Positions 1-8,596 are shown, counted from the first letter of the stretch. The stretch is 24,098 bases of DNA from an uncultured Veillonella sp. (GCF_934230905.1 NZ_CAKQFJ010000028.1:1-24098); one strand, 5' to 3'. Translations and numbers: made by a program. Notes: a model not told the origin generated them from the letters alone.

Positions 1-3000
1 TTGATGTTAAGTTGTTCGCCATGTTTACGGCTAATCACTGTCGCATCATCACCAGCAAAGTTATGTTTAGCATCATCTAACGCTTGTTTTGTCTTATCGA
101 TAGCAGAATTTACTACAGATGCTACATCTTGCGTAGTGGCTACGCCGTTTTTACCTTGCACCGTACCTTGTGTAGCACCAGTAGCACCAAGTTTACCAGT
201 AGTATCATCAATAACAAGTTTGCCTTCGTCTACATTCACTGTGTATGTTTTAACACCAGCTGCTGTAGCATCGCTAACAGTTGCAAGGCCTGTACCAGCT
301 ACTTTCACAGCATCTTGGGCAAGTGTTTTAACTTTATCAGAACCAGTTGTAGACAAGTTAGACAAGTCTTTATCAGCAGATTTTTCGGCAGCAGTTACAG
401 CGTTTTGTAATTTTGTGCTTGTACCAACGGAAATAGTATCGCCAGATACAGTAGTTGTAACAAGCGCATTTGTACCGCTTTCACCAACGACCTTGAGTTT
501 ACCAGTTTTAAGGTTTACAGAGCCATCAATTGTGCCATCATTGATGGTCAATGTGGAGGAAATACCAGCCAATGCATCGTCCATTTGTTTCTTATTAACG
601 GCTGCATCGTCGGTTGTGCCCTTCTTAACACCTTTGATTTCTTGATTACCCGCGTTGATGCCGCTAGTGGTAATAGAAATTGGTGTAGCACCCGTACCAG
701 TCGGTGTAACTGTCACGCCACCACCATTGATAACCGTTTGGTTACCCGTAGCATCTGTGAAAGTACCACTTGTTAGGCCTGTAAGGTTTTTAGCCATTTT
801 GAGGCTCAATGTGCTAGTTGCCTTATCCCCAACAACCGCGATGTTACCATCGGTTACATCGGCACCAGAGGCAACAGAACCTTTAATATTTACCGTTTTA
901 CCAAGTTTCAAGCCAACGGTATCGCCTGAGTCACCAGCCATGTTAATTGGCATTTTTAGAATGGTTTCTGCTGTTTTGTACAATTGAGAACCATTGACCG
1001 CATCTGTAGAGGTAGCTGTGACCGCACCAGCTGCAACGTTCTTAATTTGACGTTCTGCACCAGTGGCACCAACAGATACAATCGAACCCTTGTTAAGACC
1101 TGTGTTACCAGCATAACTAGCAGCTTCGAAGGTAACGCCATTAATGGTAGAATCGGTAGCCGCTGCATATTGATCAGCAGAACTTGCATGACCAAGAACT
1201 ACGGCCCCATCAAGACCTGTACCTACGGTAACGTTATTGCCCACAACCATAACATTCGAGGAATCTACGGAATTATTATTACCTACTACATGAATGCCTG
1301 TTGTACCAGCTGTACCGGCAAGGTTTGTATTTCCCATGAACGTAGATTCAGAGGCCTTAATAGGATTTGTGGCCGTACCATTATTGTTACCTTGTACATG
1401 TGTACCGGTTGCTGTGGTATCGATGTATGATGGATCACCGATAGCACTAGAGCTATCACCTTTTACTTCATTTCCTACGCCAATTGAAATCGATGATAAA
1501 CCAAGAGCTTTTGATAGAGTCCCAATTGCAAGACCATTGCTAGCTGTAACCTCAGTGCCACCACCAATAGCAATCCCATTAACAGAGTTTGTAACTTTAG
1601 CACCTTCACCAAATGCCATAGCATTTTCACTATTAGTAATATTAGCTGAACTACCAATTGCTACCCCATCATGAGCTTGTGAAATATTTGCGTTAGAGCC
1701 AATAGCTACTGACCTCACACTATCAGTAATATGACTATCACGTCCTATAACAAGACTAGATGTACTCGTTTTATTAGACGGGCCTCCAGGTACAGATGAT
1801 GTTATCGAGCTATTTTGTCCTAATACAACTGCACCAACTGTACCAGTTATATTACTAGTTTCCCCCATAGCAATTGAATGTTTACTATCAGAATCAGTTG
1901 TTACAGATTTACCTATAGCAATTGCTGCTTCGCCTGAAGCCGTTGCATCAGCACCAATAGCTATTGACTTTTCACCAGCAGCCTGTGCATTAACACCTCC
2001 TGCAATGGATTTTGTTCCTGTTGCACCCGCCTTAGAACCAGAGTATCCATAGTTTGTAGTCGCATTACCTACTGTTTGTGTGCTTGTACCATCATTGATA
2101 TGCATGTAGCTAGACATATTCTTAGACAATGTATCGGCTACGGCATACAATTGAGAACCGTTGATACCGTCTGTAGATGTAGCAGATACTTCGCCAGCAG
2201 CGACGTTTTGGATACGACGTTCATAATCGCCAGCACCAATTGTTACGGCACCGACGGATTGAGCACCCGCAAAGCCAGTGATTTCATCACCATTGATAGT
2301 GGCTTTACTTACCTTACCAAACGCACCACCTGTTGTGTTGTTGCTTACAACAATGTTACCAGCTGCATCGTATTTTTTAGTGTGGATGCTATTTTCACCA
2401 CTAGAGGTATTTTCGCCATCAGTCAAAGCATCAGGAGTAAATGCATAAGAATCATGTCCAAGATATACTGAATTCCCTAATGTTCCTTCATGATATAAGT
2501 TTATATCACCACTAATAATACTAGAAAATTTACTTTTAGTCGGTGCTATAAAATCAGTTGCAGTTTTACTAGACTTAATATTATCAAAAGTCTTATCACC
2601 CATAACAATCGTATTGCTACGAGTTACGTATGCATTGTTACCAATAGCAATACTGTTTTTTACAGGTTCTAGATATTGCTCTCCTTGCATACTAGATATC
2701 CCTAAGGTTGGTGTTGCGGTTTCTATATACATAATATTTGATGTAGGATTACCAGAATAATCACGAGAATATGTTCGTCCTGCACCTATATATGCACCAC
2801 CAATAGCAATATTATTATTACCCGCAACTTGACTCCCATTTATAGCTACTGAATCGCTTCCACTATAAACATATGAATTATTTAACGCTAAGTTTTTATC
2901 ACCAGTTACAGAGCTTGTTCCTATAGCAGTACTATAAGTACCACTAGCATCAGCATTATCACCAATAGCAATTGAATGACTACTATTAACATGAGCATTG

Positions 3001-4541
3001 CCACCTATAGCAATAGACTGATCATTAGTGGTGCCACTTTGGTAACCAATAGAAATAGAATTTATTCCTTGAGATTGTGCATTTTTACCTACAGCAATGG
3101 AATAATTTCCTAAAGCACCACTTTTTTCGTTTGCTTTACCTAAATTATTACCTCCACCAGCACCTTGAGTTGATGTCCCATCATTAACATGCATATACAC
3201 ATCAGGGCTAGCACCAGCAGTTACGGCTCTAACAGCTTCGTATAATTGGCTACCGTTAACGGCGTCTGTAGAAGTTGCGGAAATCTCACCAGCGGCTACA
3301 TTTTTAAGTTGGCGTTCATTATTAAGTTTACCAATAGAAAAAGTATTCCCATAGGTTAGGGATGAAGAGTTGCCAGCATAATTTGAAGCATCTAGATTTA
3401 CCCCATTAATATTTAAAGTACCACTTGGTTTATTAAGGGTTGCAAATTCTGAATTATAACCAATGGCTACCGCACCTTTTACGCCCCCTAAATGGGTAGT
3501 TGACTGAATATTAGTACCAATCGCTATTTGTGATTCACCATTAATGTCATTTCCACTACCCATGATTATGCCATTTTTCACAATTCTAACAACATTATCA
3601 TGACCAATAACTACACCACCATCAGAGTATACAATTGTGCCACCACTATAACCATTATTCGAACCTAGAATAACGGCTTTATTTATAGCTTGGGCATTAC
3701 GTAAACCTATATTTACAGAATGTCCTTGAGCGCTTAAAGAACCACCGCTATTTGCTCCAATAGCAATAGAATCAGAAGCATTAGCTCCTGTACCAATCGC
3801 GATAGATGTATCACTTTTATTTAAATTATCCGCAACTGCACCAGCACCAATCCCAACAGTATTGTCACCTCGAGCCATAGCACCACCAATCGCTGTAGAA
3901 AAATTAGGATCAGTGCTAGCGCCGATTACCTTACTACCATACCCAATTGAAACATTTTGCTTTCCTCTTAGTATATAACCATCGGAAAGTATAGAAACAT
4001 TTCTATCTCCACCAATACGTTGAAAATCACCTAATGCAACATTATAGCTTCCCATCGAATCACTACTGATTGTTGACTCATTACCTTCTGAGGAAATGGT
4101 AATTCCACTACCAACAATGGTGTTATGTTGACCTTTTACGTTATTGGTTGATCCAAGAATTTGATTGGTAGTGGGTGACGTCCCATAAACACCATAATCC
4201 TTATTATTAAAACCTACAACAGATGAATATTGACCTTGTATTTTTGAGTTAGCACCGACTAGGGTAACTTCAGAATTTGTTGCTTGCGCATTTTCACCTA
4301 CTGCAACTGAGTCATTATAAGTGGCCGTAGCTCCAGTACCATATTGAGTACCAGTGGCGGCCGACGCCACTCCCCCGCACATCACCATAGCCACCATCAC
4401 AGCCGCCACACTTTTACCAGCCAATGAGGTAACTACAGATTTAACGCTCGATTTACCGTCTCGTTTTGCAATTTCCGACACCACAACCCAAGCGTTTTTG
4501 GTTTTTGACCATATAACTTTGTATATATGATTCAGACCCAT
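1..4541 (-). CDS. Trimeric autotransporter adhesin (YadA/Hia-like), N-terminal 1,513 codons, runs off the left edge
   Basis: Reading the minus strand from the ATG at 4541 gives one frame open to the window edge (1,513 codons plus 2 nt), so the C-terminal membrane anchor is not visible. Residues 1-30 match an extended signal peptide region (IYKVIWSK...WVVVSEIAK), followed by a hydrophobic stretch and a likely signal-peptidase site after about A61. The passenger has more than thirty short repeats of the S-I-A-I-G-x-x-A type, which form the left-handed beta-roll head of YadA-like adhesins. Three neck motifs of the form ERQ(L/I)KNVAAG...TSTDAVNGSQLY are at about residues 409-434, 773-800 and 1163-1191. 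A GIN-type segment with a short neck (SGINAGNQEIKGV) is near 1288-1322, followed by stalk-like sequence. AAAGGAG at 4551-4557 is the ribosome site. Role inferred from the family: outer-membrane, surface-exposed adhesion to host or to partner bacteria. The family is certain; the ligand is unknown. Confidence 0.95.
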   Translation of the reverse strand, partial: MGLNHIYKVIWSKTKNAWVVVSEIAKRDGKSSVKSVVTSLAGKSVAAVMVAMVMCGGVASAATGTQYGTGATATYNDSVAVGENAQATNSEVTLVGANSKIQGQYSSVVGFNNKDYGVYGTSPTTNQILGSTNNVKGQHNTIVGSGITISSEGNESTISSDSMGSYNVALGDFQRIGGDRNVSILSDGYILRGKQNVSIGYGSKVIGASTDPNFSTAIGGAMARGDNTVGIGAGAVADNLNKSDTSIAIGTGANASDSIAIGANSGGSLSAQGHSVNIGLRNAQAINKAVILGSNNGYSGGTIVYSDGGVVIGHDNVVRIVKNGIIMGSGNDINGESQIAIGTNIQSTTHLGGVKGAVAIGYNSEFATLNKPSGTLNINGVNLDASNYAGNSSSLTYGNTFSIGKLNNERQLKNVAAGEISATSTDAVNGSQLYEAVRAVTAGASPDVYMHVNDGTSTQGAGGGNNLGKANEKSGALGNYSIAVGKNAQSQGINSISIGYQSGTTNDQSIAIGGNAHVNSSHSIAIGDNADASGTYSTAIGTSSVTGDKNLALNNSYVYSGSDSVAINGSQVAGNNNIAIGGAYIGAGRTYSRDYSGNPTSNIMYIETATPTLGISSMQGEQYLEPVKNSIAIGNNAYVTRSNTIVMGDKTFDNIKSSKTATDFIAPTKSKFSSIISGDINLYHEGTLGNSVYLGHDSYAFTPDALTDGENTSSGENSIHTKKYDAAGNIVVSNNTTGGAFGKVSKATINGDEITGFAGAQSVGAVTIGAGDYERRIQNVAAGEVSATSTDGINGSQLYAVADTLSKNMSSYMHINDGTSTQTVGNATTNYGYSGSKAGATGTKSIAGGVNAQAAGEKSIAIGADATASGEAAIAIGKSVTTDSDSKHSIAMGETSNITGTVGAVVLGQNSSITSSVPGGPSNKTSTSSLVIGRDSHITDSVRSVAIGSNANISQAHDGVAIGSSANITNSENAMAFGEGAKVTNSVNGIAIGGGTEVTASNGLAIGTLSKALGLSSISIGVGNEVKGDSSSAIGDPSYIDTTATGTHVQGNNNGTATNPIKASESTFMGNTNLAGTAGTTGIHVVGNNNSVDSSNVMVVGNNVTVGTGLDGAVVLGHASSADQYAAATDSTINGVTFEAASYAGNTGLNKGSIVSVGATGAERQIKNVAAGAVTATSTDAVNGSQLYKTAETILKMPINMAGDSGDTVGLKLGKTVNIKGSVASGADVTDGNIAVVGDKATSTLSLKMAKNLTGLTSGTFTDATGNQTVINGGGVTVTPTGTGATPISITTSGINAGNQEIKGVKKGTTDDAAVNKKQMDDALAGISSTLTINDGTIDGSVNLKTGKLKVVGESGTNALVTTTVSGDTISVGTSTKLQNAVTAAEKSADKDLSNLSTTGSDKVKTLAQDAVKVAGTGLATVSDATAAGVKTYTVNVDEGKLVIDDTTGKLGATGATQGTVQGKNGVATTQDVASVVNSAIDKTKQALDDAKHNFAGDDATVISRKHGEQLNI

Positions 4542-4593
4542 ATCTATACACTCCTTTTGTCCCTATATTGGATGTACACACTCTATAGACATA

Positions 4594-4621
4594 ATGATAC
4601 TAAATGCCCCCCCCCCGTCAA
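4594..4621 (-). promoter_or_regulatory. Adhesin promoter with a G10 tract in the -35/-10 spacer
   Basis: On the minus strand TTGACG (4616-4621) is the -35 and TATCAT (4594-4599) the -10, separated by 16 bp made of nine G followed by CATTTAG. The full G run is ten (4607-4616), its first G being the last base of the -35. The predicted start is near 4587, leaving a leader of about 45 nt with AAAGGAG before the ATG. Spacer length here depends on the homopolymer, so slippage would change promoter strength; one extra G gives the 17-bp optimum. The stretch from 4622 to 4791 upstream is AT-rich and shows nothing else recognisable. The elements are seen directly; phase variation is inferred. Confidence 0.8.
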
Positions 4622-4791
4622 CATTTTTATTCATATTCCCTTCATTATTTACATAACTTTGCAGATTTATTTAATATTTAGATAATATATGATAAGTTTA
4701 TCTTATATTTTAACATTTCATTAATTTCTAAATTCTACAGGAATTTATCGGTTACTTATAACTATTCTCAATCTACAATTCACGCTTTCAC

Positions 4792-4841
4792 AAAAAAATA
4801 TCGCCATAGAGATAGAACAGGTCTATCATCTATGACGATAT
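4792..4841 (-). terminator. Rho-independent terminator after the ComK-like gene
   Basis: The minus-strand transcript forms a stem of about 17 bp, ATATCGTCATAGAtGATAG against CTATCTCTATGGCGATAT, with one G-U pair and one bulge, followed by seven T (4792-4798). It insulates the adhesin promoter from the gene upstream. Confidence 0.85.
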
Positions 4842-4856
4842 AGGTCATATCATTAT

Positions 4857-5462
4857 TTAGTTATTATGAAAATGACAAGCAATATAGAGTTCTGCTAGTA
4901 CATCTGGATTACCACACATCCGCATATACTCTAGTATACGCCTCACGTAGCGCCGATGTTCCATCATAGCTGCATCTAATTTTCTCCGCACATAGGTCGG
5001 TGGATGTAACAGCAAAATTGGTTCCGTGTGACCACCATGAATATAGCATTGCTGTTCTGTAGGCCCATCGGACACCATATAGGTAAAGGGTACCACAATA
5101 TTAAAGTATCCATAAGCGCCATCCTTGCCTACAGGTTTCCTCGTTTTAAAGGGTATCCAGGTCATATTCACAGACAAGGTACGAGGCTGATTATACGAGG
5201 CTCGTTGCCCCATCGTATTATGCAAAGCCCGTAAATCGACGGCTAAATATTTTGCTAGATCATAAAACAGGCGTAACATCGGACGATGTACTAATGCATC
5301 TGTGCCATCCGCGTAGTAACACTTTGTCACATTACCACCCGATTTATAGTCTGGAATCATACACCATAGATGGCGGACCATACAATCTTGTAGTACATAT
5401 TCTCTCTCGTTGTCTACTACATAGGGTGACACATTCGTATGCTCATCATACACTGTTTCCAT
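4857..5462 (-). CDS. Unassigned 201-aa protein with weak ComK-like character
   Basis: This is a soluble, basic, Tyr/Arg-rich protein with no signal peptide or membrane segment. The centre (about residues 92-120) reads PRTLSVNMTWIPFKTRKPVG followed by an aromatic Y-G-Y-F segment, then an Arg-rich helix at 158-180 (RRKLDAAMMEHRRYVRRILE). The order (a short Tyr/Gly segment, a W-I centre, a beta-rich section, then a charged helix) loosely recalls ComK competence transcription factors, which are about 190 residues long. I recognise this only by general pattern, with no diagnostic motif. Context agrees with a regulator: a sigma-70-family gene lies directly upstream on the same strand, and this gene has its own promoter with a repeat operator and its own terminator. 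The ATG is supported by AGAGGAG 9 nt upstream. It could equally be an unrelated family specific to Negativicutes. Confidence 0.85.
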   Translation of the reverse strand: METVYDEHTNVSPYVVDNEREYVLQDCMVRHLWCMIPDYKSGGNVTKCYYADGTDALVHRPMLRLFYDLAKYLAVDLRALHNTMGQRASYNQPRTLSVNMTWIPFKTRKPVGKDGAYGYFNIVVPFTYMVSDGPTEQQCYIHGGHTEPILLLHPPTYVRRKLDAAMMEHRRYVRRILEYMRMCGNPDVLAELYIACHFHNN

Positions 5463-5502
5463 ACAATAGTCTCCTCTTAAATAATACGAACAAACTATAT
5501 AA

Positions 5503-5577
5503 GGAATATTCCCACTCTATATATGAACGCGCATTCATTTCGCATTCATTGTATACCTATGTGCTTTTACCTGTAAA
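5503..5577 (-). promoter_or_regulatory. Promoter with tandem operator-like repeat for the ComK-like gene
   Basis: TTTACA (5572-5577) and TACAAT (5548-5553), 18 bp apart, make a good vegetative-type promoter. Directly downstream, over the predicted start, the 10-mer AATGAATGCG occurs twice with an 11-bp period (5541-5550 and 5530-5539), so both copies face the same side of the helix. A perfect palindrome GGAATATTCC is at 5503-5512 in the leader. Such placement suits a repressor or autoregulator. The binding protein is unknown. The rest of 5578-5716 holds nothing I can name. Confidence 0.55.
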
Positions 5578-5716
5578 TATGTAATTTTAAAATATATACC
5601 CATAAATTTATCACATTTTTTAATATATGAAGTATGCAACTATATGCAGCCACGTATACTATCTATATCATTTGATTATCTATTATCATCTCCTAACTCT
5701 ATCTCTAATTTGAATA

Positions 5717-6403
5717 TTACATTACATATCTATACATGTATTCCCGTAATACATCCAAGATACGTTTATGTCGTTGTTGTACCGATTGACGTGAACAATT
5801 TTGCTGTCTTGCAACATCCGACAAATTACAACCACGTCCATAAATATCGGTAATCAACTGTTGTTGCTCTACCTTTAATAACCGCAAAGCTCTTTGCAAT
5901 AAATGATATTGTTGTACTCGTTCCTCACGATATACAGTCTGGTTAGCTACATCTATGGTATCTGGTATTTGATCCATCGCCAATTGCTCATCCCCATCCG
6001 CCGTATCTGGAATATGGAATTCATGATTCCACTGTTGTTTAATCCGTTTATAGTGATTGAGATGTTTAAAATGAATGGCCGATTTCACATATCCCGCAAA
6101 AGGTACTGCACCAGCTAGATTATAGGTATAAATCGATTCAATAAAGGTGAGCCACAGCATAGCCTCTACATCATCCTCGACGGTGCGATTTACTAATAAC
6201 CGCTCGTATTTTACGATGAGTGGGCGATACCGCCGGCATAATTCCATCTTAGCCGCCGCACCATCTATTGGTTCACTTGGCACATCACAGATAGGTACCC
6301 TCGTTTGGCATACCTCTACCAATGCTTCATCGCGAATCTGTTCAAATCGCGTTATATTTGTTACGTAATATTGTTCAAAATCTTGTGCAGAATAGAATGT
6401 CAT
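5717..6403 (-). CDS. Sigma-70-family RNA polymerase sigma factor
   Basis: A 228-residue protein with two recognisable parts. Residues about 54-125 look like sigma region 2: a helical segment (CRRYRPLIVKYERLL), an acidic turn, then PFAGYVKSAIHFKHLNHYKR. Residues about 165-222 look like region 4, with a helix-turn-helix at 193-213 (LSDVARQQNCSRQSVQQRHKR). Region 3 is missing and a short acidic linker (132-155) joins the two, as in small alternative sigma factors of the ECF or ComX/SigH-like sort. It would direct RNA polymerase to a limited promoter set. No anti-sigma gene is adjacent. The gene downstream is the ComK-like protein on the same strand, about 250 nt away and with its own promoter. 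The ATG at 6403 follows AGGAAAGGA. Confidence 0.85.
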   Translation of the reverse strand: MTFYSAQDFEQYYVTNITRFEQIRDEALVEVCQTRVPICDVPSEPIDGAAAKMELCRRYRPLIVKYERLLVNRTVEDDVEAMLWLTFIESIYTYNLAGAVPFAGYVKSAIHFKHLNHYKRIKQQWNHEFHIPDTADGDEQLAMDQIPDTIDVANQTVYREERVQQYHLLQRALRLLKVEQQQLITDIYGRGCNLSDVARQQNCSRQSVQQRHKRILDVLREYMYRYVM

Positions 6404-6434
6404 TGTAAATCCTTTCCTGCCCGGGCACAGTTGT

Positions 6435-6462
6435 ACTATACCGCAGGAGGAAAGAATTGCAA
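6435..6462 (-). promoter_or_regulatory. Probable promoter of the sigma-factor gene
   Basis: TTGCAA (6457-6462) and TATAGT (6435-6440) are separated by 16 bp on the minus strand, with a predicted start about 25 nt before the ATG. The -10 matches consensus at five of six positions, the -35 at four. Confidence 0.5.
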
Positions 6463-6545
6463 AAACAGGAATGGCCTAGAAAATACAAACATAGCGCTGT
6501 TATGTTAGTGACTCTAACTTTCTTGCCAAAGATACATTAATACAT

Positions 6546-6580
6546 AAAAAGATGCTAACAATAATCATTAGCATCTTTAC
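6546..6580 (-). terminator. Terminator of the RloA-RloB-like operon
   Basis: A perfect 11-bp stem AAAGATGCTAA / TTAGCATCTTT (6548-6558 and 6568-6578) with a 9-nt loop. On the minus strand it ends in TTTTTAT. It lies 25 nt past the stop of the TOPRIM-like gene and could also act weakly in the other direction. Confidence 0.85.
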
Positions 6581-6603
6581 ATTGTTTCCTAAATTTTCGT
6601 TAT

Positions 6604-7239
6604 CTAGGACTCTATTAACTTATTAATCTCATCAATCCAATTTGTGTCAGGTTGCTCCAATTGTGCAAAAAACACATGTAAATTAGTACTATTAATTAAT
6701 GCTGCATCCATTCCCAATTGCTTTGCACCATTCATCATAGTTCTATAACTCTCTTTTGTAATATTAGAAACCAATTGTGTTCGCTGAGATTCTTTAGCTG
6801 AATAATCTTGGATACCTGTATATTTTTCAATATAAGAAGCACTACGCCGCTTTGATGGTGTCTGCAATCTAACAGAAGTATCCCAATGCAATAAAATGAC
6901 TTGCATAGTACATGGATTTGTAAACATTACCACATATTGGCTTGCCAATTCACACGCATGGAGCGAGTTCACTTTATAACAAATATCATTAAATTGTTCA
7001 TGTGGTTTCTTTTCTGTATCACAAACAATAACAACTAAATCATAATTTCCTTTTTGATATACGTCTTGGTATATAGGATATAAATTCCCATTACCTTTTG
7101 CATCTCTAAGCGTTATATCATATACATCCGACCACACATTCAACAGTTTTAGTCGATTAAGATAATCATACTCTTCTGACCCTTCACATATAATATAAAT
7201 CTTCTTATTATCTTTCAGAGGCGGTAATAATGGAACCAT
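6604..7239 (-). CDS. RloB-like (AbiLii-type) TOPRIM-fold protein
   Basis: A 211-residue protein of RloB-like size. Near the N-terminus, after a beta strand, is ICEGSEEYDYL with Glu at residue 19, the conserved acid of a TOPRIM fold. A second acidic motif, VVIVCDTE (residues about 69-76, Asp74 and Glu76), fits the metal-binding D-x-E/D strand. The gene follows the ATPase gene by 9 nt, and its AGGAGG site overlaps that gene's stop codon, so the two are translationally linked. RloB was named for genes linked to restriction loci, and related ATPase/RloB pairs form the lactococcal abortive-infection system AbiL. Inferred role: the nuclease or effector half of an anti-phage system with the ATPase as sensor. 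Catalysis is not proven; phage targets are unknown. Confidence 0.8.
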   Translation of the reverse strand: MVPLLPPLKDNKKIYIICEGSEEYDYLNRLKLLNVWSDVYDITLRDAKGNGNLYPIYQDVYQKGNYDLVVIVCDTEKKPHEQFNDICYKVNSLHACELASQYVVMFTNPCTMQVILLHWDTSVRLQTPSKRRSASYIEKYTGIQDYSAKESQRTQLVSNITKESYRTMMNGAKQLGMDAALINSTNLHVFFAQLEQPDTNWIDEINKLIES

Positions 7240-7248
7240 ATAAACCTC

Positions 7249-8505
7249 CTAGTATTTCGATTTAATTTCTAACAAGGAATCAAAAAATGATGGATCAGGC
7301 AGGGCACCTAGTACACCTTTTTTATATTTATCAAGAAGATTAGTACTATCTCGAATACCAGTGTTAGCCGTTGTAAAATCAGCCAATGAATATAGATATA
7401 CTTGTTCTTCATCCTTATGAACAAACCAAATTTGTTCTTTTCTAAATAGCCTTTTGCAATCCAACAAAGTTACATCATGAACTGTAAATATAAGCTGCGC
7501 CATATCATTTAACTCATTATTAAAAAGAGCTACAATAGCACGTGTTAAAGAAAAGTGTAAACTACTATCCAATTCATCAACAATTAAAGTTCTGCCTTTT
7601 TCTAAAGCTTCAATAATATAACTAGCTAAAGCAGCAATTTTTTTCGTTCCCGTAGAATCAAATACCATACTTGGTACTGGATGGCCTTTGTACACAGAAA
7701 TTAACTTTAATTGATCTAACAATTGTTCCGGCAATGCTAAGGCACGTTCGTCCGCAATCGCTTTACCATTCTTTTTTAATTTTATATCCATATCTGCTTC
7801 AGCATATTTAAAATCATCTAAATAAACATCAGCTTGTTTAATAAAGTTAACAACTTTTTTCTGAATATTATTTTCATTCTTTAATAATTTGATAGTTTGA
7901 TCAATGGGAATATTATTCATATTAATAATATCTATTGAACGAGCAAATTCAGTAATAATTTGCTTAATCTCTGCCAATTTACTAAACTTAGATGTATCGA
8001 TAGCATGACACAATAAGGCTTTATTTGCAACCACTTCCATCAAAGGTTCTACATTAGGATCGATACATTTAAATTCCTGTTTTTTTATATCCTTTAAAAT
8101 TAATGTATCTGACTTCTCATTACCATATTCATCATAAAATTTGTGTACGAAATGTTCATATACGATTTCTTCTGATTGAGTATCATACGTTATAGTATAA
8201 TCATACTTTTTCTTATCATATAAAAAAGCAATACCTAATTTACAAATAGGATTATGTGTAAATAAATTAGGTAATAAATGAGGCTCATTATTTAATAAAA
8301 TATCAATAATACTGGCTATACCTTTAATTAAACAAGTCTTTCCCGTATTATTAGGCCCATATATAGCGGTGCTTTTTACAATATTATTTCCATTTTCTTG
8401 ATGTACATTGGATATAAACTTTTTAGTACGCATATCTGCATTCGCAGAAAACACAACAGGTTTATTAAATGCTAATACATTATTTAATCTCACTTCCATT
8501 AACAT
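7249..8505 (-). CDS. AAA-family ATPase, RloA / AbiLi-like (COG1106-type)
   Basis: A 418-residue SMC/OLD-type ATPase. Walker A is GPNNTGKT at residues 50-57. Walker B is LIVDELDSSLH near 305-315, with the D-E pair and the Leu/His-containing D-loop typical of AAA_15/AAA_21 proteins. A switch histidine segment FTVHDVTLLD lies near 340-350. The middle (about 120-270) is lysine-rich and helical, as in the insertion of this family. The protein starts with a short strand (MEVRLNNVLAFNKP) as expected. The first ATG is preferred because GGAGG lies 7 nt upstream; a second ATG two codons on is possible. It forms an operon with the RloB-like gene. Expected role: ATP-dependent control of the TOPRIM partner in phage defence. 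The locus is AT-richer than the heme operon and is flanked by terminators, which suggests an acquired cassette. Confidence 0.85.
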   Translation of the reverse strand: MLMEVRLNNVLAFNKPVVFSANADMRTKKFISNVHQENGNNIVKSTAIYGPNNTGKTCLIKGIASIIDILLNNEPHLLPNLFTHNPICKLGIAFLYDKKKYDYTITYDTQSEEIVYEHFVHKFYDEYGNEKSDTLILKDIKKQEFKCIDPNVEPLMEVVANKALLCHAIDTSKFSKLAEIKQIITEFARSIDIINMNNIPIDQTIKLLKNENNIQKKVVNFIKQADVYLDDFKYAEADMDIKLKKNGKAIADERALALPEQLLDQLKLISVYKGHPVPSMVFDSTGTKKIAALASYIIEALEKGRTLIVDELDSSLHFSLTRAIVALFNNELNDMAQLIFTVHDVTLLDCKRLFRKEQIWFVHKDEEQVYLYSLADFTTANTGIRDSTNLLDKYKKGVLGALPDPSFFDSLLEIKSKY

Positions 8506-8525
8506 ATTAACACCTCCTCACAAGT

Positions 8526-8555
8526 ATTATATCACGAAGTTAAATTTTATGCTAA
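8526..8555 (-). promoter_or_regulatory. Promoter of the RloA-RloB-like operon
   Basis: A TATAAT -10 (8526-8531) with an upstream TG (TGATATAAT, extended -10). A weak -35, TTAGCA (8550-8555), sits 18 bp away. The transcript would start about 15 nt before the GAGGAGG site. Confidence 0.65.
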
Positions 8556-8596
8556 TTATTAACACAAAAAATATTCAGCAAATAATATAGAAAACG

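Noticed and set aside
1..2471. Long plus-strand open frames across the adhesin region
   Set aside because: They lie opposite the adhesin frame, lack ribosome sites and have Ser/Val/Thr-rich low-complexity translations, as expected from the complement of a repetitive Gly/Ala/Thr gene.
1600..3900. Recurrent short units such as CCAATAGCAATAG that could suggest a CRISPR or satellite array
   Set aside because: They are the reverse complement of codons for the A-I-G head repeats, with irregular spacing and no spacer structure.
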